This document shows, piece by piece, positions 35,145 to 47,065 of a stretch of 64,000 bases of DNA. Under the pieces are notes generated by a model, which made no database searches, was not told the origin of the DNA, and was given only the letters and a program-made list of their open reading frames with translations. The number at the start of each line of letters is the position of its first letter. The first letter of the stretch is position 1. The translations under genes and the position numbers were made by a program. The stretch lies in assembly GCA_003952965.2 (NCBI GenBank), contig RXIC02000099.1:62001-126000 (forward strand). Reading direction: 5' to 3'. Source of the stretch: Morella rubra (lineage: Eukaryota > Streptophyta > Magnoliopsida > Fagales > Myricaceae).

Positions 35145-38100
35145 ACTCTTTACCATTTTCGTGTTTTTCCTCGTCTCAGTCGTGTGAGAAATACTGAAGG
35201 GCAAATTGAAAATAAAACGTTTGGGATCAATGCAAGTGACCCTTCAAATTTCTGAGTTGTGTATTTCGTTTTTTGTTTTTCTGTTCTGTAATCTCTCTTT
35301 CATCTTTACCTAGTTGAAAATGAAATGCCTATGTCTTGCCCCCAAGGCTGCAACGAGCCATATCGGCTGGTTTCTTGGACTGGAAACCAGAATGAGACTA
35401 TGCTTAAGCGAAAATAGTTGAGTTGCTGATCACTTGCAAGTTCCAAAAACTCCACGGGATCAATCCGACCAAAACAGCCATAATTGAGAATAGTTTTTCT
35501 TAAGAGGTACGAATTTGCATAAGGGAGTTCTCCAAATTGGATTCTGTGCGTCATACGTTTAAGAATTTATCCTTATCTATGTCGACCACACATAGATTAG
35601 CATCTCTCTAATTTAAATTTGATTGTCTAATTCGAAAAGAGATAGACACACTGTGTAGTTTCTACAATATTCAATGTTATATACATGTATTAATTATGTA
35701 CATTATGTGGACTCAACAACATTCAATTCATAGTGTATCTATCTCTCTTATCCAAATTGGATGATTCAAGTAGAGAAGATCTCTATCTAGCCGCCCTCTC
35801 CATAACACACCCAAGAGTTGGATTTCGTCAATGCATTACACGCAAATGCGCCGACATCTACAGCCGTTGAGGAGATAATGATATTTCAACCACATCTTCT
35901 GTCACAGAATTTGTTTTCAAGTAATCACCGCGTGATTTCAAAGATAACTGAACAAACTGATACCCAATTAAGGCCATACCAAAAGCAAAAACTTAATTTG
36001 CTTCTCGAGAACATATTGATGAAGGCAGCAGCAATATCTCTAGTACAAAATATGGCAATCGATCAAACAAACAAACTAATTTCGTCCTTCTTTAACGGTA
36101 TATTATATAGTGCTGGCCTAGGCCGGATAATATAACTGGCGCCTACAAATTAGTATTTTGATTTCATGCAGCTTTTCTTTTGGCCATATTCTGCAGGTAT
36201 TGCTACGGGAATCATGACTGTGCACGCTATGCATGAGGAATAAGCTGTAATGCGTTGTCATCAAATGATAACAGTTAGCTAGCGACGTTATCCGTAAGGG
36301 GAAATTAATATAGAAATATTGCTTTGTAAGGCCAAAAGGCACAAACCCATAAATATGGAACAGTACTCGTGTGTTAAACCTCGCATCTTGATAAGAAAAT
36401 TCTCCACCTGATGAGTCGATGTAAATTATCATAATAAATTTGAAGGCTATAGCTGCATTAAATATGGACTTATGGACTCATGTGTTAAACGAAACGCATC
36501 TTGATTAAAAGAATTTCTACGTCAGTCAATGTAAATCAAAATCAGATCATATATATATATATATTATATTATATAATTTTTTTTTTTTTTTAATTTCCTT
36601 TCTGTGGGATCTATCTGTCATCTGATTGCTTAACGTCCAAGATGCGTCACATGATGGTTCAGTTAGCAAGCTTTATAAAATAGTTGTGATTGGCATAAAT
36701 TAAAGTTAGAAAACTACATCAATGACGTGTCAGATGCCTTTCATCAGGTGAGGATACCCGCTGTTAAGAGTGGATCTGTTGCGTGATTGTACTAGCTAGT
36801 GCCATTAATAATAAGGTATTAATATTAAAGGAAAACTTCATTTTCCAACCTTAAATTTTAGTCATGTCAGTATCATTAGGAAAGCCCGAAGTACTACTAC
36901 GTTCATCACATTGAGGTCTCGAGAAGATATTTGTATAGGCTCAAAACTTATGCCTCGAATATGCTCTTTTGTGTTTTCTTCCTTCATCTAATCAAATTCT
37001 TTAGTCTCATGCTTTGTCAACTTTGTTTCCACCTTTTTTTGCTTTTGCTGTTTTCATATTCGTCATGATTGATTCTATTTTTATTATCTCGTCTTCTTGC
37101 AATCTTCTACTACTATCTTCATAGACGAAGCTAGGGGGTCGGCAGGAGCCATGGCCCCCTAGCTTCACAAAATTTCTTCAGAATTCTTTTTCTTTAGTTT
37201 TAGATTTTTTTTTATTAATTTTCTTTAATTTTTTATATTCCGACACCCAAAATTTATTTATGTGTAATTTTCCTCTCTAACATTCACTTCGGGCTTCGTC
37301 CTAAAGTCTAATATAAAAGGGGATAGTTTCAAAAGTTCAACCTGTCGTGGATACTGGATAGGAGAAAGGCGGACGAAAATGGAATTTGTGATTTGTCGTA
37401 GAAAAATAAAATAAAAGAGCCCACACCCCCCAGTTGGGCCGGAAAAGAAACTATGGGCCTAGAGAAGCCCATATCAATATCTCCTTCGAAGGAATCACAT
37501 CCTTCTTTAATGGGCTTTCTCAAGTCTTTTTGTTTTCTTTTTTGAAACTGAATGGGCTTTCTCTGGTTTCTACCAGTATCCGTTATATTATTCAAAGAAA
37601 TATTTCCCCCTTCATTCCTAGAGGAGGTTATGGGTTCGACCCACTATATTTTGCAAGCCTACATGTACCATTGGGCTTCTCCAGTTTTCATTTCGTGCAA
37701 AGAAAAACGAAGAGAGAGAGAGAGAGAGATCAGAGACCAAAAAAAAAAAAAAGTCTAAATAGAAACGATTTAAGAAAAATGCAAACGGCGACTAATATAA
37801 AACTCTCATATAACAATGTTCAGTCTAGAAACGTGCAAGGGACTATTAAGCTCTCCCTTCAAAGAAAACTCTTTGGAATACCACGGTGCTGATTTTCACA
37901 TCATCAAAGTAAAAGCATACTAATTAAGTCATTTAAATATTTAAGCATTAGATTAATCTATTTTTTGCTCTTCATTGGACCTCTTTTCTTGACTAAGACG
38001 CAATATCATCTGACTGTGATCATTAGATTCTCAATATACGGGTTTAATCCCACTCACAACCCTCTTGAATTTCCTTCCCCCCACTCCATAGTAGAAACGA

Positions 38101-38759
38101 CCCATTGTAAATTTTCTTTAAACTAATAATATATTTTATTTTTTTTAGTAATAAGAGAAAATTAGACACTCATTTATGACGTTTATCAATATTTGAGTTT
38201 AGACAACTCTGTCTCAATCTCCATACGAGTTGAGTTCAATTTCATAATAAATTCTGAAAAAATTGGCGTATGAATCAGCCCCATTAATAATACATTTACC
38301 TTGCTTGAAAACATGTGAACCCTTTTGTGCGTTTCACTCACTTTTTCCGATCCAACTTCAGAGCTCGATTCTAACATTAGTAAACATCTATAGTCGATGG
38401 GACAAAACAACAACTGTGAGGCGGTAGCTCAACTGTTGTTGTAGGCTTTGGATCACTACTGGATGGAAATGGACCACCTGTACTTTAGGGTTCTGCACCA
38501 CAAGCTAAAGCAGCTCTAAGCCAATGCGGACCCGTTCATTTAGAGGCGGTACCAAACCCAATGTTTGTGGACCAGTTTTTCCATGGGCAACCCAATGCTA
38601 TATCTTTTTCCCTACTCAATTATCGTTCGCCATCAACCTAGTTTGGTTTGGGTCATTTCCAGTACTGGAGCATAATGCCAAAAAAGTGACCTAGCTCGTC
38701 ACGTCCTTTCTAGCTAGATTTAGCTTTCTGATCTGATCACGCTTCTCAGTTTCGCTTAC

Positions 38760-39355
38760 TACCTCCTATCTGCCCTGCATAATTCAGGTCCTGAACAGCC
38801 GGCCTTCAATGTCGTCGTCCCTATTCAGAAGTGACATTATCCTAAATAAATGACCGCCCTTATCCCCGAAAGTTCGGTTGCTTTTGCTGTTCCCATTGAC
38901 TGTAAAATGGTTCACATTGATCAGTTCAACAAACCCAAGAAAGCATCTGAAAGTGCCAGCCACGTCGACAATATCTCCTCAAACTATGAGTCCAAGTTTG
39001 AAGAAAACTTGGCAGAAACTCCCGTAGCTCTAGAAGAGTTCAAGATAGACAGTTTGGTTGGAGTCACTTCCGGAGGAACGTAATGGAAAAAAGCGACCTC
39101 AACTTTTTGGTCCTGGTTTTCTGATGGATCTGTGTGGTCTCCTACTTTGCGCTGGCTCTTTCAGCTAGCTGCAGACTTTCGGTTGCTGGCTCGGGCTATC
39201 TGCCCTAGCTATAATTTTAGGACATGAACCACCATCAAAGATCCATCTTATGAAGTGGACAGCGTCCTGATCACTAAATTAAACAGCATTATTCCCGAAA
39301 ATTCGGTTGCCTTTGCTTTTCACAATTGACCGTACAGTACAATGAGGCACATTCT
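38760..39355. repeat. Degenerate direct repeat with a short open frame
   Basis: About 38760-38930 resembles about 39190-39355. Aligned blocks include TATCTGCCCT, a CATAATTCAGGTCCTGAAC-like segment, and CCCGAAAGTTCGGTTGC against CCCGAAAATTCGGTTGC. A 77-codon frame (38850-39083), hydrophilic and Ser/Glu-rich, starts in the left unit and is not kept in the right one. No function is recognised. Confidence 0.5.
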
Positions 39356-40186
39356 CTAGATCCAAATTCTATGTACGAATATGATAGCTCTAACCTCCTC
39401 CCAGTACAGACAAAATAATACACAGTGGGTCCGTACCCTTTTTGCATCAATAACAGCCCTTTTTTCAAATAAAAAAATATATTAGTAATCCAATTCATTA
39501 TTCGTCTCCCACTTGGTAATCCATGTACCATGTTTCTATAGCTCGAGAAATAATTTAGTTAATACATAATTTATGTAAATTTATTTCAAAATTATGTGTA
39601 ATATTTAATTTAAATTTTGAAATAAAATATAGAGTCAAATCTAAATTCACAACTTGAAATATTTACTTACCACTTATTTTAAAAGTTAAAATTATTAAAT
39701 AAAAATAAATTATATTATTTAATAATTAAAAATTTTTTTAATGCATTACTTTCTAATTGGGTTTCTTTCTTCTTTTTTTTGTCAGGATCTTCAATTTTTT
39801 CTGTTTTGCAGTATATCTAACAATAATCTTTAATTCATGGAATAGTAATCCTCGCATGGAATTCGAAGGTGCTGATTTGATAACTTCTTGAATTTTATTT
39901 TTTTTTTATGTGAGTTTACTACTATTAAATCACAAAAATATTTTCTACACCCCCAATTGATATTCAAGAAAAATGTAAAAAACGAGTATGCCATATTTGT
40001 CCCAACTCCAAGAAGACATTACGTTGACATAGTAATTAGAGTATAATAAAATTCCCTAATAGAAGACCCATCACGCAAAAAGGGTAGGTAAGCAACCCCA
40101 ATATCCCAAGCTGGTGGCTCTGTGGCGCACACTTCACCACTTTACACCAAGCATCTTCACAAACCCAAAACGATTTAGAAGAGGAG

Positions 40187-40392
40187 CACGTGTCGATAAT
40201 CCATGGCTATCTTTATCAACTCGTGGTTACCAAACCTGACACGTCTATTCCCCCACCTGATCCTTCCTCGGTTTCTGAAGCTTCTTATCATTTTGCACTG
40301 CGTCATACACCATCTGTGCTGTGCCACACGTACGGGTCCCCTGTTCAGAAAATCAGAACTGTTTCTGATCTGTCACGTGTTCCCAACGTGTA
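40187..40392. promoter_or_regulatory. Cluster of G-box/ACGT motifs without an obvious gene
   Basis: CACGTG occurs at 40187-40192 and 40374-40379, with further ACGT cores (ACACGTC at about 40240, CACGTACG at about 40327, AACGTGTACACG at about 40385). Such clusters mark light- or ABA-responsive promoters. A 94-codon open frame (40190-40474) spans the cluster but resembles no protein I know, and no downstream gene was found. Confidence 0.35.
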
Positions 40393-42264
40393 CACGATCT
40401 CACGGAGGAAGAGAAAAGACATTCCGCGGGGCCAGATGGTGACAGAGGAAGCAGCCTCGGGAGGTGAGACGTAAGCTTCAATCTAAAGTAACCCAATAAA
40501 TAGAACACATAAAAAGATAGTATTATTGTGGAAGCTTTGCGAAGCAGCTAATTTTTTTAATTATATAAATAGTCGCCATGATACGTTTTCTAGTAGTTTG
40601 TGGAAATAAAATATTTTCAGAGATAGATGATTTTGGACCTGATCCAATTCCCCTAACTTTAGTTGGAACTTGTGTATTAAAAATATATTTATTTCCTTTT
40701 CAAATATCATCTTATGTAAACAACAACGTTTAAGATATGGTTTCACAGTTGGTCTACAATGACCCACTTGCCAATTTAATTTATTTTTATTCGTTGAGGA
40801 CCTCCCACAAGGATCCCAACATGAACAGTAACTGCAGTTTCGCCCATATCCACAAAGCAGTATGAAACCAACAAAGGTTTGGCACGTTTTTTGCGTTCAG
40901 AGAACGTTTTGCTTTAGGTCAAAACCGATAGAGAATGGACATATAGTATCCCATGTAACACAAGATAGACAGGCAACATTGATGAAAGCAACAAAGATGA
41001 AGTTCCAGTTCCACCACCGTTTTCTTTACATTCATGTTTTGTCTTCGATACTTACTTGTTACATCGTTTAATCGTCATTTTGTTCAAAATTAATTAATTT
41101 TAAAAGAGCAATTAAAACTTTTATAACATTTTATATCGCACACAACAGCTACGTCCGAAGAGCACTCGCAAAAAATAACATTATAAAATTCTTACAATCC
41201 CTCCTTCACGACACTCTCACAATCCGAATTAATAACTTTATAATTTGTCAGTCTCACAATCCGAATAAATAACTTTTGGAACGTTTATTTATCAAAATTT
41301 TAAAAAATATTCTTAAAATTTTAAAATTTTTTTGAATGTTGTAATTTATTAAAATTTATGAAAAATAAAATTTATTAAAATTTATAAAATATATTTGATA
41401 CGATAGAAATTTTAGACCTTCAAAACAACTGAGCAAACGATCGCCCCTTTCTATTTCTTATACCGTGTTTTTTTCAAAACTAATTAGTATGGAGAAAATG
41501 TATATCAAGTGTGCCATTCAACGTCACATCATGTAAAATTTCATCAGAATACAAAAGTCATCAATACTTACAAACAAAGCGAAGTATTCGGAATCCTCTG
41601 TACCATCAAACTGTACTTAGTCAGGCTTCCAGATATTAGGCACTTTGCTCACTTGTAAAGTGTTAGTTTATAAGTCTAATCCAATCCCTGGATGGGAATT
41701 GTCAAGAACCAAGTTGCAGCCCCCAAACAAACATATTCCTCCCCATCCTTTCCACGAGGCAATGCGCGTCCAAAATCTCCCATGTACTAAAAAATTCATC
41801 AAAAGATTGATACGAGGAGGTTATGTTGGTCAACACACTATTGAGGAAAGGTTATCTTCCATTAAAAGCAAAGGATAATCATCATCTCCAAGTTCACCAC
41901 CACAAGATTAAAAAAATGATCGAAGACATTTTCTTTAATGGAATCTGTGGCTGTAAAACAGATTGCAGACACATACAGATAGGGCAAAGCTGTTGGCTTC
42001 TACATCTTTCGATGGATGACAAAGATAAACGTATACATCATTACTTTTTGAGAACGAACTATGCTTCTTCTGTCTTTTGTCCCAGTAACTTAATATGTAA
42101 TCTTCCTCTTCTTTTCCTTTGTGTAAACAAAAAAAAGAGACTAAAAACCCAATAATTAAAACCAAAAACAACCTGCTAATTCAAAGTACATAAAATCATA
42201 AACTAGACACTGGAAAGAATACTAATTATTTTCAAAATAAAATAAAAAAATTATGAGAATAGGT

Positions 42265-44104
42265 TTAACTGGAAGAGCTACGATAGTGACCAGAATCTGA
42301 CCAGGAGGGAGGGGGAGGGGGAAAATCTGAACCACCTCCGCCACTTTGATTCTGATTTCCGGGTGGTCGAAAATAGCCCAACTGCTGATCAGAAAACAGA
42401 GGCAATGAAGCAGAGGATGAAGAACCAGAGGGTCCATATGGAGAAGAGATAGTAGTCGAAGAAGATGATGATAACAACGATGATTGAAGAGAAGACAACT
42501 GCGAACTATAGAGCATCTGCAACGTTGAGTGTTGCTGTCCCTGATGGAAGTCCCCAGAGCTCTGGAGCAACTGGGAGTACTCAAAGTAATCTCTGAGTAC
42601 GTCAGAGGACCCCTGATAGGATTGTGGTTGAAAGAACTGTGGCTGCAATGGCTGTGGCAATGGCATCGGCTGGAAACTCATTGCCGAGGAAGCAGAAATG
42701 GACAAGGAGCCAGAGGCTGACGGTGAATAATTCTGGGCAGGTGGTACCAGCCTGACATTCTCCGGGAAATTGAGTTTGGCTCTGTTACCTCTGAATCTCA
42801 AGGCGGCTTCGTCGTAGGCTCTGGCAGCGGCCTCCGCAGTGTCGAATGTGCCAAGCCAGACCCTAGCTGCCTTGTGGGGATCGCGAATCTCAGCTGCCCA
42901 TTTGCCCCATGGCCTCTGCCTCACTCCTCTATATCTTCTCCTCCTCTCGCCGGTTTCTTCGATGGAAACATTTTCGCTTGATGGTGTAGCCGGGACTGTT
43001 GTAGTGCCGGTTGTAGCAAGACTACTTGCTGCCTCTTCTGTTACTGTAAAGAAATAAATTGTTCCTTACGTCTTTCCTCGATGTAAATTAATGTAATGAT
43101 AGCAATATTATAGATTAGGTACTCGAACACTTCCTCGATGTAAATTAATGTAATGATAGCAATATTATAGATTAGGTACTCGAACACTGTTCCATTGGCA
43201 GCTTCACATTATTTTGCTACTTATCAAAATGATAATGAACAGTTCCCTACATGCAATATTAGAAAGTTCTGGACTTCTATTTTAAGCGTATCTAAATAAT
43301 CTCGGAGATTTGGAGTTCTCAAGTTTCAAATTATGGTATTTTATTGGGGAGAAAAACATCAATATAGGAATATATGTATGAGAAAAGCAGGTTGTCAATA
43401 GCAAAATATAATATTCTTATTCAGATTACTGAAGTTCACCAACAAATTTGACACTCGATGGATAAAGCAGTGACGCCGAGAATTGTTGTTGTTTACTAGA
43501 GAAACAAACAAGCTAGTGAAAAGAAATGGTACAGAAAATGAATGAAATCCGAGTTGTGGTTTTGATTTGACTAACCTGTTACACCAGACGATGACTCTCC
43601 CTGGGATGCTCTAAAATCAACACCAGACCCTCTGTAACCCCTTGGAATTGACTCCAGCAACTGAGAAGCGCCCTCTTCGTCACGCCCTCTCTTCTGCCCA
43701 GCCCACGAGCTAGAGCCAGAAGCAGAGGCAAAACCAGAGCCAGAACTTGAAGAATAGGCCGACAAAGGTGGAGAAGGAGAAGAAGAATAAACCCCTCCAA
43801 AAGTTGAAGTTACCGCACCGGTCGCACCAGGCCCCCAGATACCGCCTCTCTGGCCAGAAACCACGCCCCTGAGGGCAGATACCATTTCTGACATCTCCCT
43901 CACCCTGCTGTAATCGGAAAGCATTGACTCCGGTACCGTTACTCCCGCATGATGTGACGGCTGGTCCATTTCTTGTGTTTGTGGTAATACTGAGGGTTCT
44001 TCTCGGGCAAAAATCTCCAATTCATCGCCGCTTCCAGTGTCTTGAGCCGGAAACCTGACGTACTCGCCTGAGCCTCGCTGGTTCGCCACCTTTATTAAGC
44101 ACAT
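42265..44104 (-). CDS. AP2/ERF transcription factor, group X (ABR1/ERF110-like), 2 exons, 435 aa
   Basis: Nuclear DNA-binding factor. Exons on the minus strand: 43576-44104 and 42265-43043, joined GT-AG in the codon for Val177. The N-terminus [15 protein letters not shown] is the signature of ABR1/ERF110-type group X proteins, and the [16 protein letters not shown] block is also typical. The AP2 domain lies at about residues 214-271: [43 protein letters not shown]. Ala and Asp at the AAEIRD positions mark the ERF rather than the DREB class, so a GCC-box target is expected by family knowledge. The C-terminal part is rich in Gln, Ser, Gly and Pro, a possible activation region. A basic ERRRR stretch just before AP2 may be the nuclear signal. 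The intron carries a perfect 57-bp tandem duplication. All key residues are intact. Related family members respond to wounding, ethylene and ABA; that is inference here. Confidence 0.94.
43074..43187. repeat. Perfect 57-bp tandem duplication in the ERF intron
   Basis: Units 43074-43130 and 43131-43187 are identical, beginning TTCCTCGATGTAAATTAATG. They start about 30 bp downstream of the exon 1-exon 2 acceptor side of the intron (exon 2 ends at 43043). Perfect identity points to a very recent event or an assembly duplication. Confidence 0.95.
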
Positions 44105-46564
44105 GTAAACTCAGTATTAAGAGAAAAGTAAGACTGGCCTGGCCCAGATGGTATTTTGACGAATTGTGCAAACCCTTTCGAGAGTTGGAACAAAAGCAAC
44201 GAGCTTAAGCTTATAAGGTGATAGGGAATTCAAACTTGAACAGCCGCCATTAAAATAGTGCCGAGTCTTCAAATCCCCACCACCATGCACAACTCACAAC
44301 TCCTTGTGATAATTATGCTTATTATTTTTTTTTTCTTTATAGAAAGCCCTTTCGGTTTTTGATTTTGCATACCTTTCTTTTTCTCTGCGATGCCAAAAAA
44401 CCAAAACAGCACAGAAGCCGACTACGTGCGTTCACACAGAGGATTTGACTGATCGCTAAGGAGATCTCATATGAAACTTACTTAACGGCGGCCTTTTGCA
44501 GCTTTGAAGAGACTTGTCGGTGTTCCTTTTTAGAGAGAGAGAGAAAGAGTTCATCTTTGAATTGAGTTCCTCGCCGACATAGTACAACGCCGGGGGTGAG
44601 TAAAGCTTTCGGGTTTAGGATTTAATCTAATAATGATTACTGCATAACATAGAAATGGTTTCCTTGTTAGTAGGGGCCCATACGGGTTCAGACAGAGAGC
44701 GTTGGTTGGAGGACTGGACGGGTAAAAAAGATCGAGCAAAACAAAGGAATACAAATGAAAATAAAACAAGAGTTTAGATTAGGTTATAGTACACGACTGC
44801 TGTATTCTGTTGTTTAGGTATGACTTATCTAAAAAAAATACCTTTATGATAATTAATCTTCAAGCCTCCTTACTATTTAAAGTCTTTGAACAACACTCTC
44901 ATTAAATCTTTAAAAAGTTTACCATAGACTTAATTTGATGCGTGAGCTCCTGCATGAAAGCAGATGGAAACTAATCTTTTTTTTTTTTTTTCTTTATTTG
45001 AGCAAATGGGCATTTCCATAATGTTATATTGATCTTTTCTGCCATATAAAAGTCATTATCTTTTAATAAATAGAAGCAACACGTTATTCAATCAAATATT
45101 TGTCATATCATGTGACCATACTTATTCCAAAAAAAGATAACAAAAATTGGAGTAAAATGTCAACTAGTTCCTCCACATGTCAAACTGTAATGTTTATGGC
45201 ACATCTTCACATGATGAGATATTTCCTAATTTTATTTTATTTATTTTTCCCTTTTTCTTCCACTCTGTTTTTGAGCCTAATTGATTTTTATTTGTATGGT
45301 CAAAACACGTCTCTTTTCTGCGCTCTGACATGCACGATTTGCTCTGCTTGATTTTAGAATAATAAAAAGCAATAAATATCAAACTCACGTAATCTCTTTT
45401 ACTTTTCTTTTCTTATTGGAATTTTATTTTTTTTTCTTCGTTAGGAATCGTTCAATTCAACGGGCACTATAAGGATTTTTAGCCAAAACCGACTTCAACT
45501 CGGTCAAGAACTCTTACTGGGTCAGGCCCCGAAATGAATAAGTGGAGCCCGACCCTCTTCGAGTTGTCGTTAACCCAAACCTGAACCGACAGAGCTTTGC
45601 CGAACTTCCTGTAATTGCTCAACTTTGAAAGAGAAGCTTAAGCCAGTTTGGTCACTCACTTCTTCTCTATATGGGTGGGAATTCGGTGGGTTTTGTCGTG
45701 TATCGGGGATCGGGATTGGATGTGGAAGGGTTTGATTCGGAAGGGCGAAAGTGGGCGTTGTGTCGCTTAAAACGATAATGACGATATGTGTGAGAGACAG
45801 GGACCCACACTCCAGAGGAATTAAGATGTGATTGTCAACGTGGACATTGGTCAACGATGAAACTCACACGTGTATCCAAGAGGTATATCTAGGAAGATCT
45901 TGGTGTATGATAGGCCCCACTTGAATAAACCCCCAACGACCTAGATTTCTTAAGATGGAAATGTGATATAGATGTACATTGTCTTTATGTCACTTTTTCG
46001 CAAATCAAGTAAAGATGTACAGGATATTACCTATTAGAAGACAAGACAAGACATCGATTCTCTATTGAGCGTTAAAGAAAAAAAAGAAGAAAAAAATTGG
46101 TATTTATGTTTTTACAGCCAACGAGGAGTGAGAATTAGATTAAAAAACATTTCGTGTATTTAACATGAGACGTTACAACTACCTTGTAAGGTAATGATTG
46201 AATTGGTCTTGGATTAGAAAAGGGTAGAGTTCAAAATATCAAAGATGAAAGAGGTGGAAGACTTGTATAGGTAGTGACAGAATCCACTTTGGATAGGAGG
46301 TATGGATCATACAAGTTGACTAAAACACTCATGGATTTTGGCTTTGCAAAGGATTTCTTACTTTTCTTTTTTACTAAACGTGGCACACCTTTGTTGTTAG
46401 TCAAAAAAGATATGCAGAATTATTTGAAACATAATAGACTTTTACGAGGATGATAGATTATCTTCTTCATAGATTTGAGGAAAGGTATGCATAGATTAAA
46501 TTCTTTTAAATCCTTTTTATGGATTAGATAATTTAATTGAAATTAAAACAACAAGTATTAAATA
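44105..46564. other. ERF upstream region and intergenic DNA
   Basis: The first few hundred bases are the ERF promoter and leader (minus strand), with a GA-rich stretch at about 44535-44550. The rest is AT-rich with no supported gene. Confidence 0.5.
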
Positions 46565-47056
46565 GGCTTAATTAATTCATTAGTCCTTATAATATTTTAA
46601 AATTTCAAATTGGTTCCCAAGCTATATTTCATCCTAAAATAGTACCCTTTAAATATTCCATTTACGCCTACATCTAGATAGCAAAGTTTTATGTGAATAA
46701 TATGGACACATCATAACCAATAATAGAACCCAAGTATCCATTTTAATGATACAAAATTAATGATTTTCAACTCTGCATCGCATATTTGATTCAGCTAGGA
46801 CCTTCAAACTAACGTGGCAGCATACATGAGAGTGACACTAATAAATTTGTTTACCACAAAAAAATGAATATATAAAGGTCTGATATTGGTTATAACGTGT
46901 TCTCATTAGCCATATAGGACTTTGTTATTAGAATACATATGTCAAATGACGGAAAGGGCTATAGTTATATTCCACGGGGACTATATTAGGCCCCAAAATA
47001 TTTTGGGGACTAGTTAGATTTTGAAATACTACAGAGACCAATAAAGTAAATAAATC
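46565..47056. mobile_element. MULE-type MITE, 492 bp, with a perfect 9-bp target duplication
   Basis: TATTAAATA flanks both ends (46556-46564 and 47057-47065). The ends are imperfect inverted repeats: GGCTTAATTAATTCATTAGTCC on the left against GATTTATTTACTTTATTGGT on the right (inverted), continuing with AAAAT-TCAAATTGGTTCCC-like sequence over about 60 bp. A 9-bp duplication and long TIR fit Mutator-like MITEs. No coding capacity is seen. Confidence 0.85.
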
Positions 47057-47065
47057 TATTAAATA

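Larger units (their letters stand above)
35145..42264. other. 7.1-kb intergenic region between the inhibitor cluster and the ERF gene
   Basis: No gene I can support. It contains an AT microsatellite at about 36548-36575, a GA run at about 37712-37729, a degenerate direct repeat at 38760-39355, and a G-box-rich stretch at 40187-40390. Several short open frames (for example 35818-36135 and 41645-41878) match no family I know. Confidence 0.5.

Noticed and set aside
35818-36135. 105-codon frame beginning DFVNALHANAP, loosely like the start of PR-1 proteins
   Set aside because: The resemblance ends after a few residues; no signal peptide, no CAP motifs and no cysteines follow.
37615-37650. GGTTCGACCC, a box-B-like motif suggesting a tRNA or SINE
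   Set aside because: No box A at the right distance, no cloverleaf and no target duplication found.
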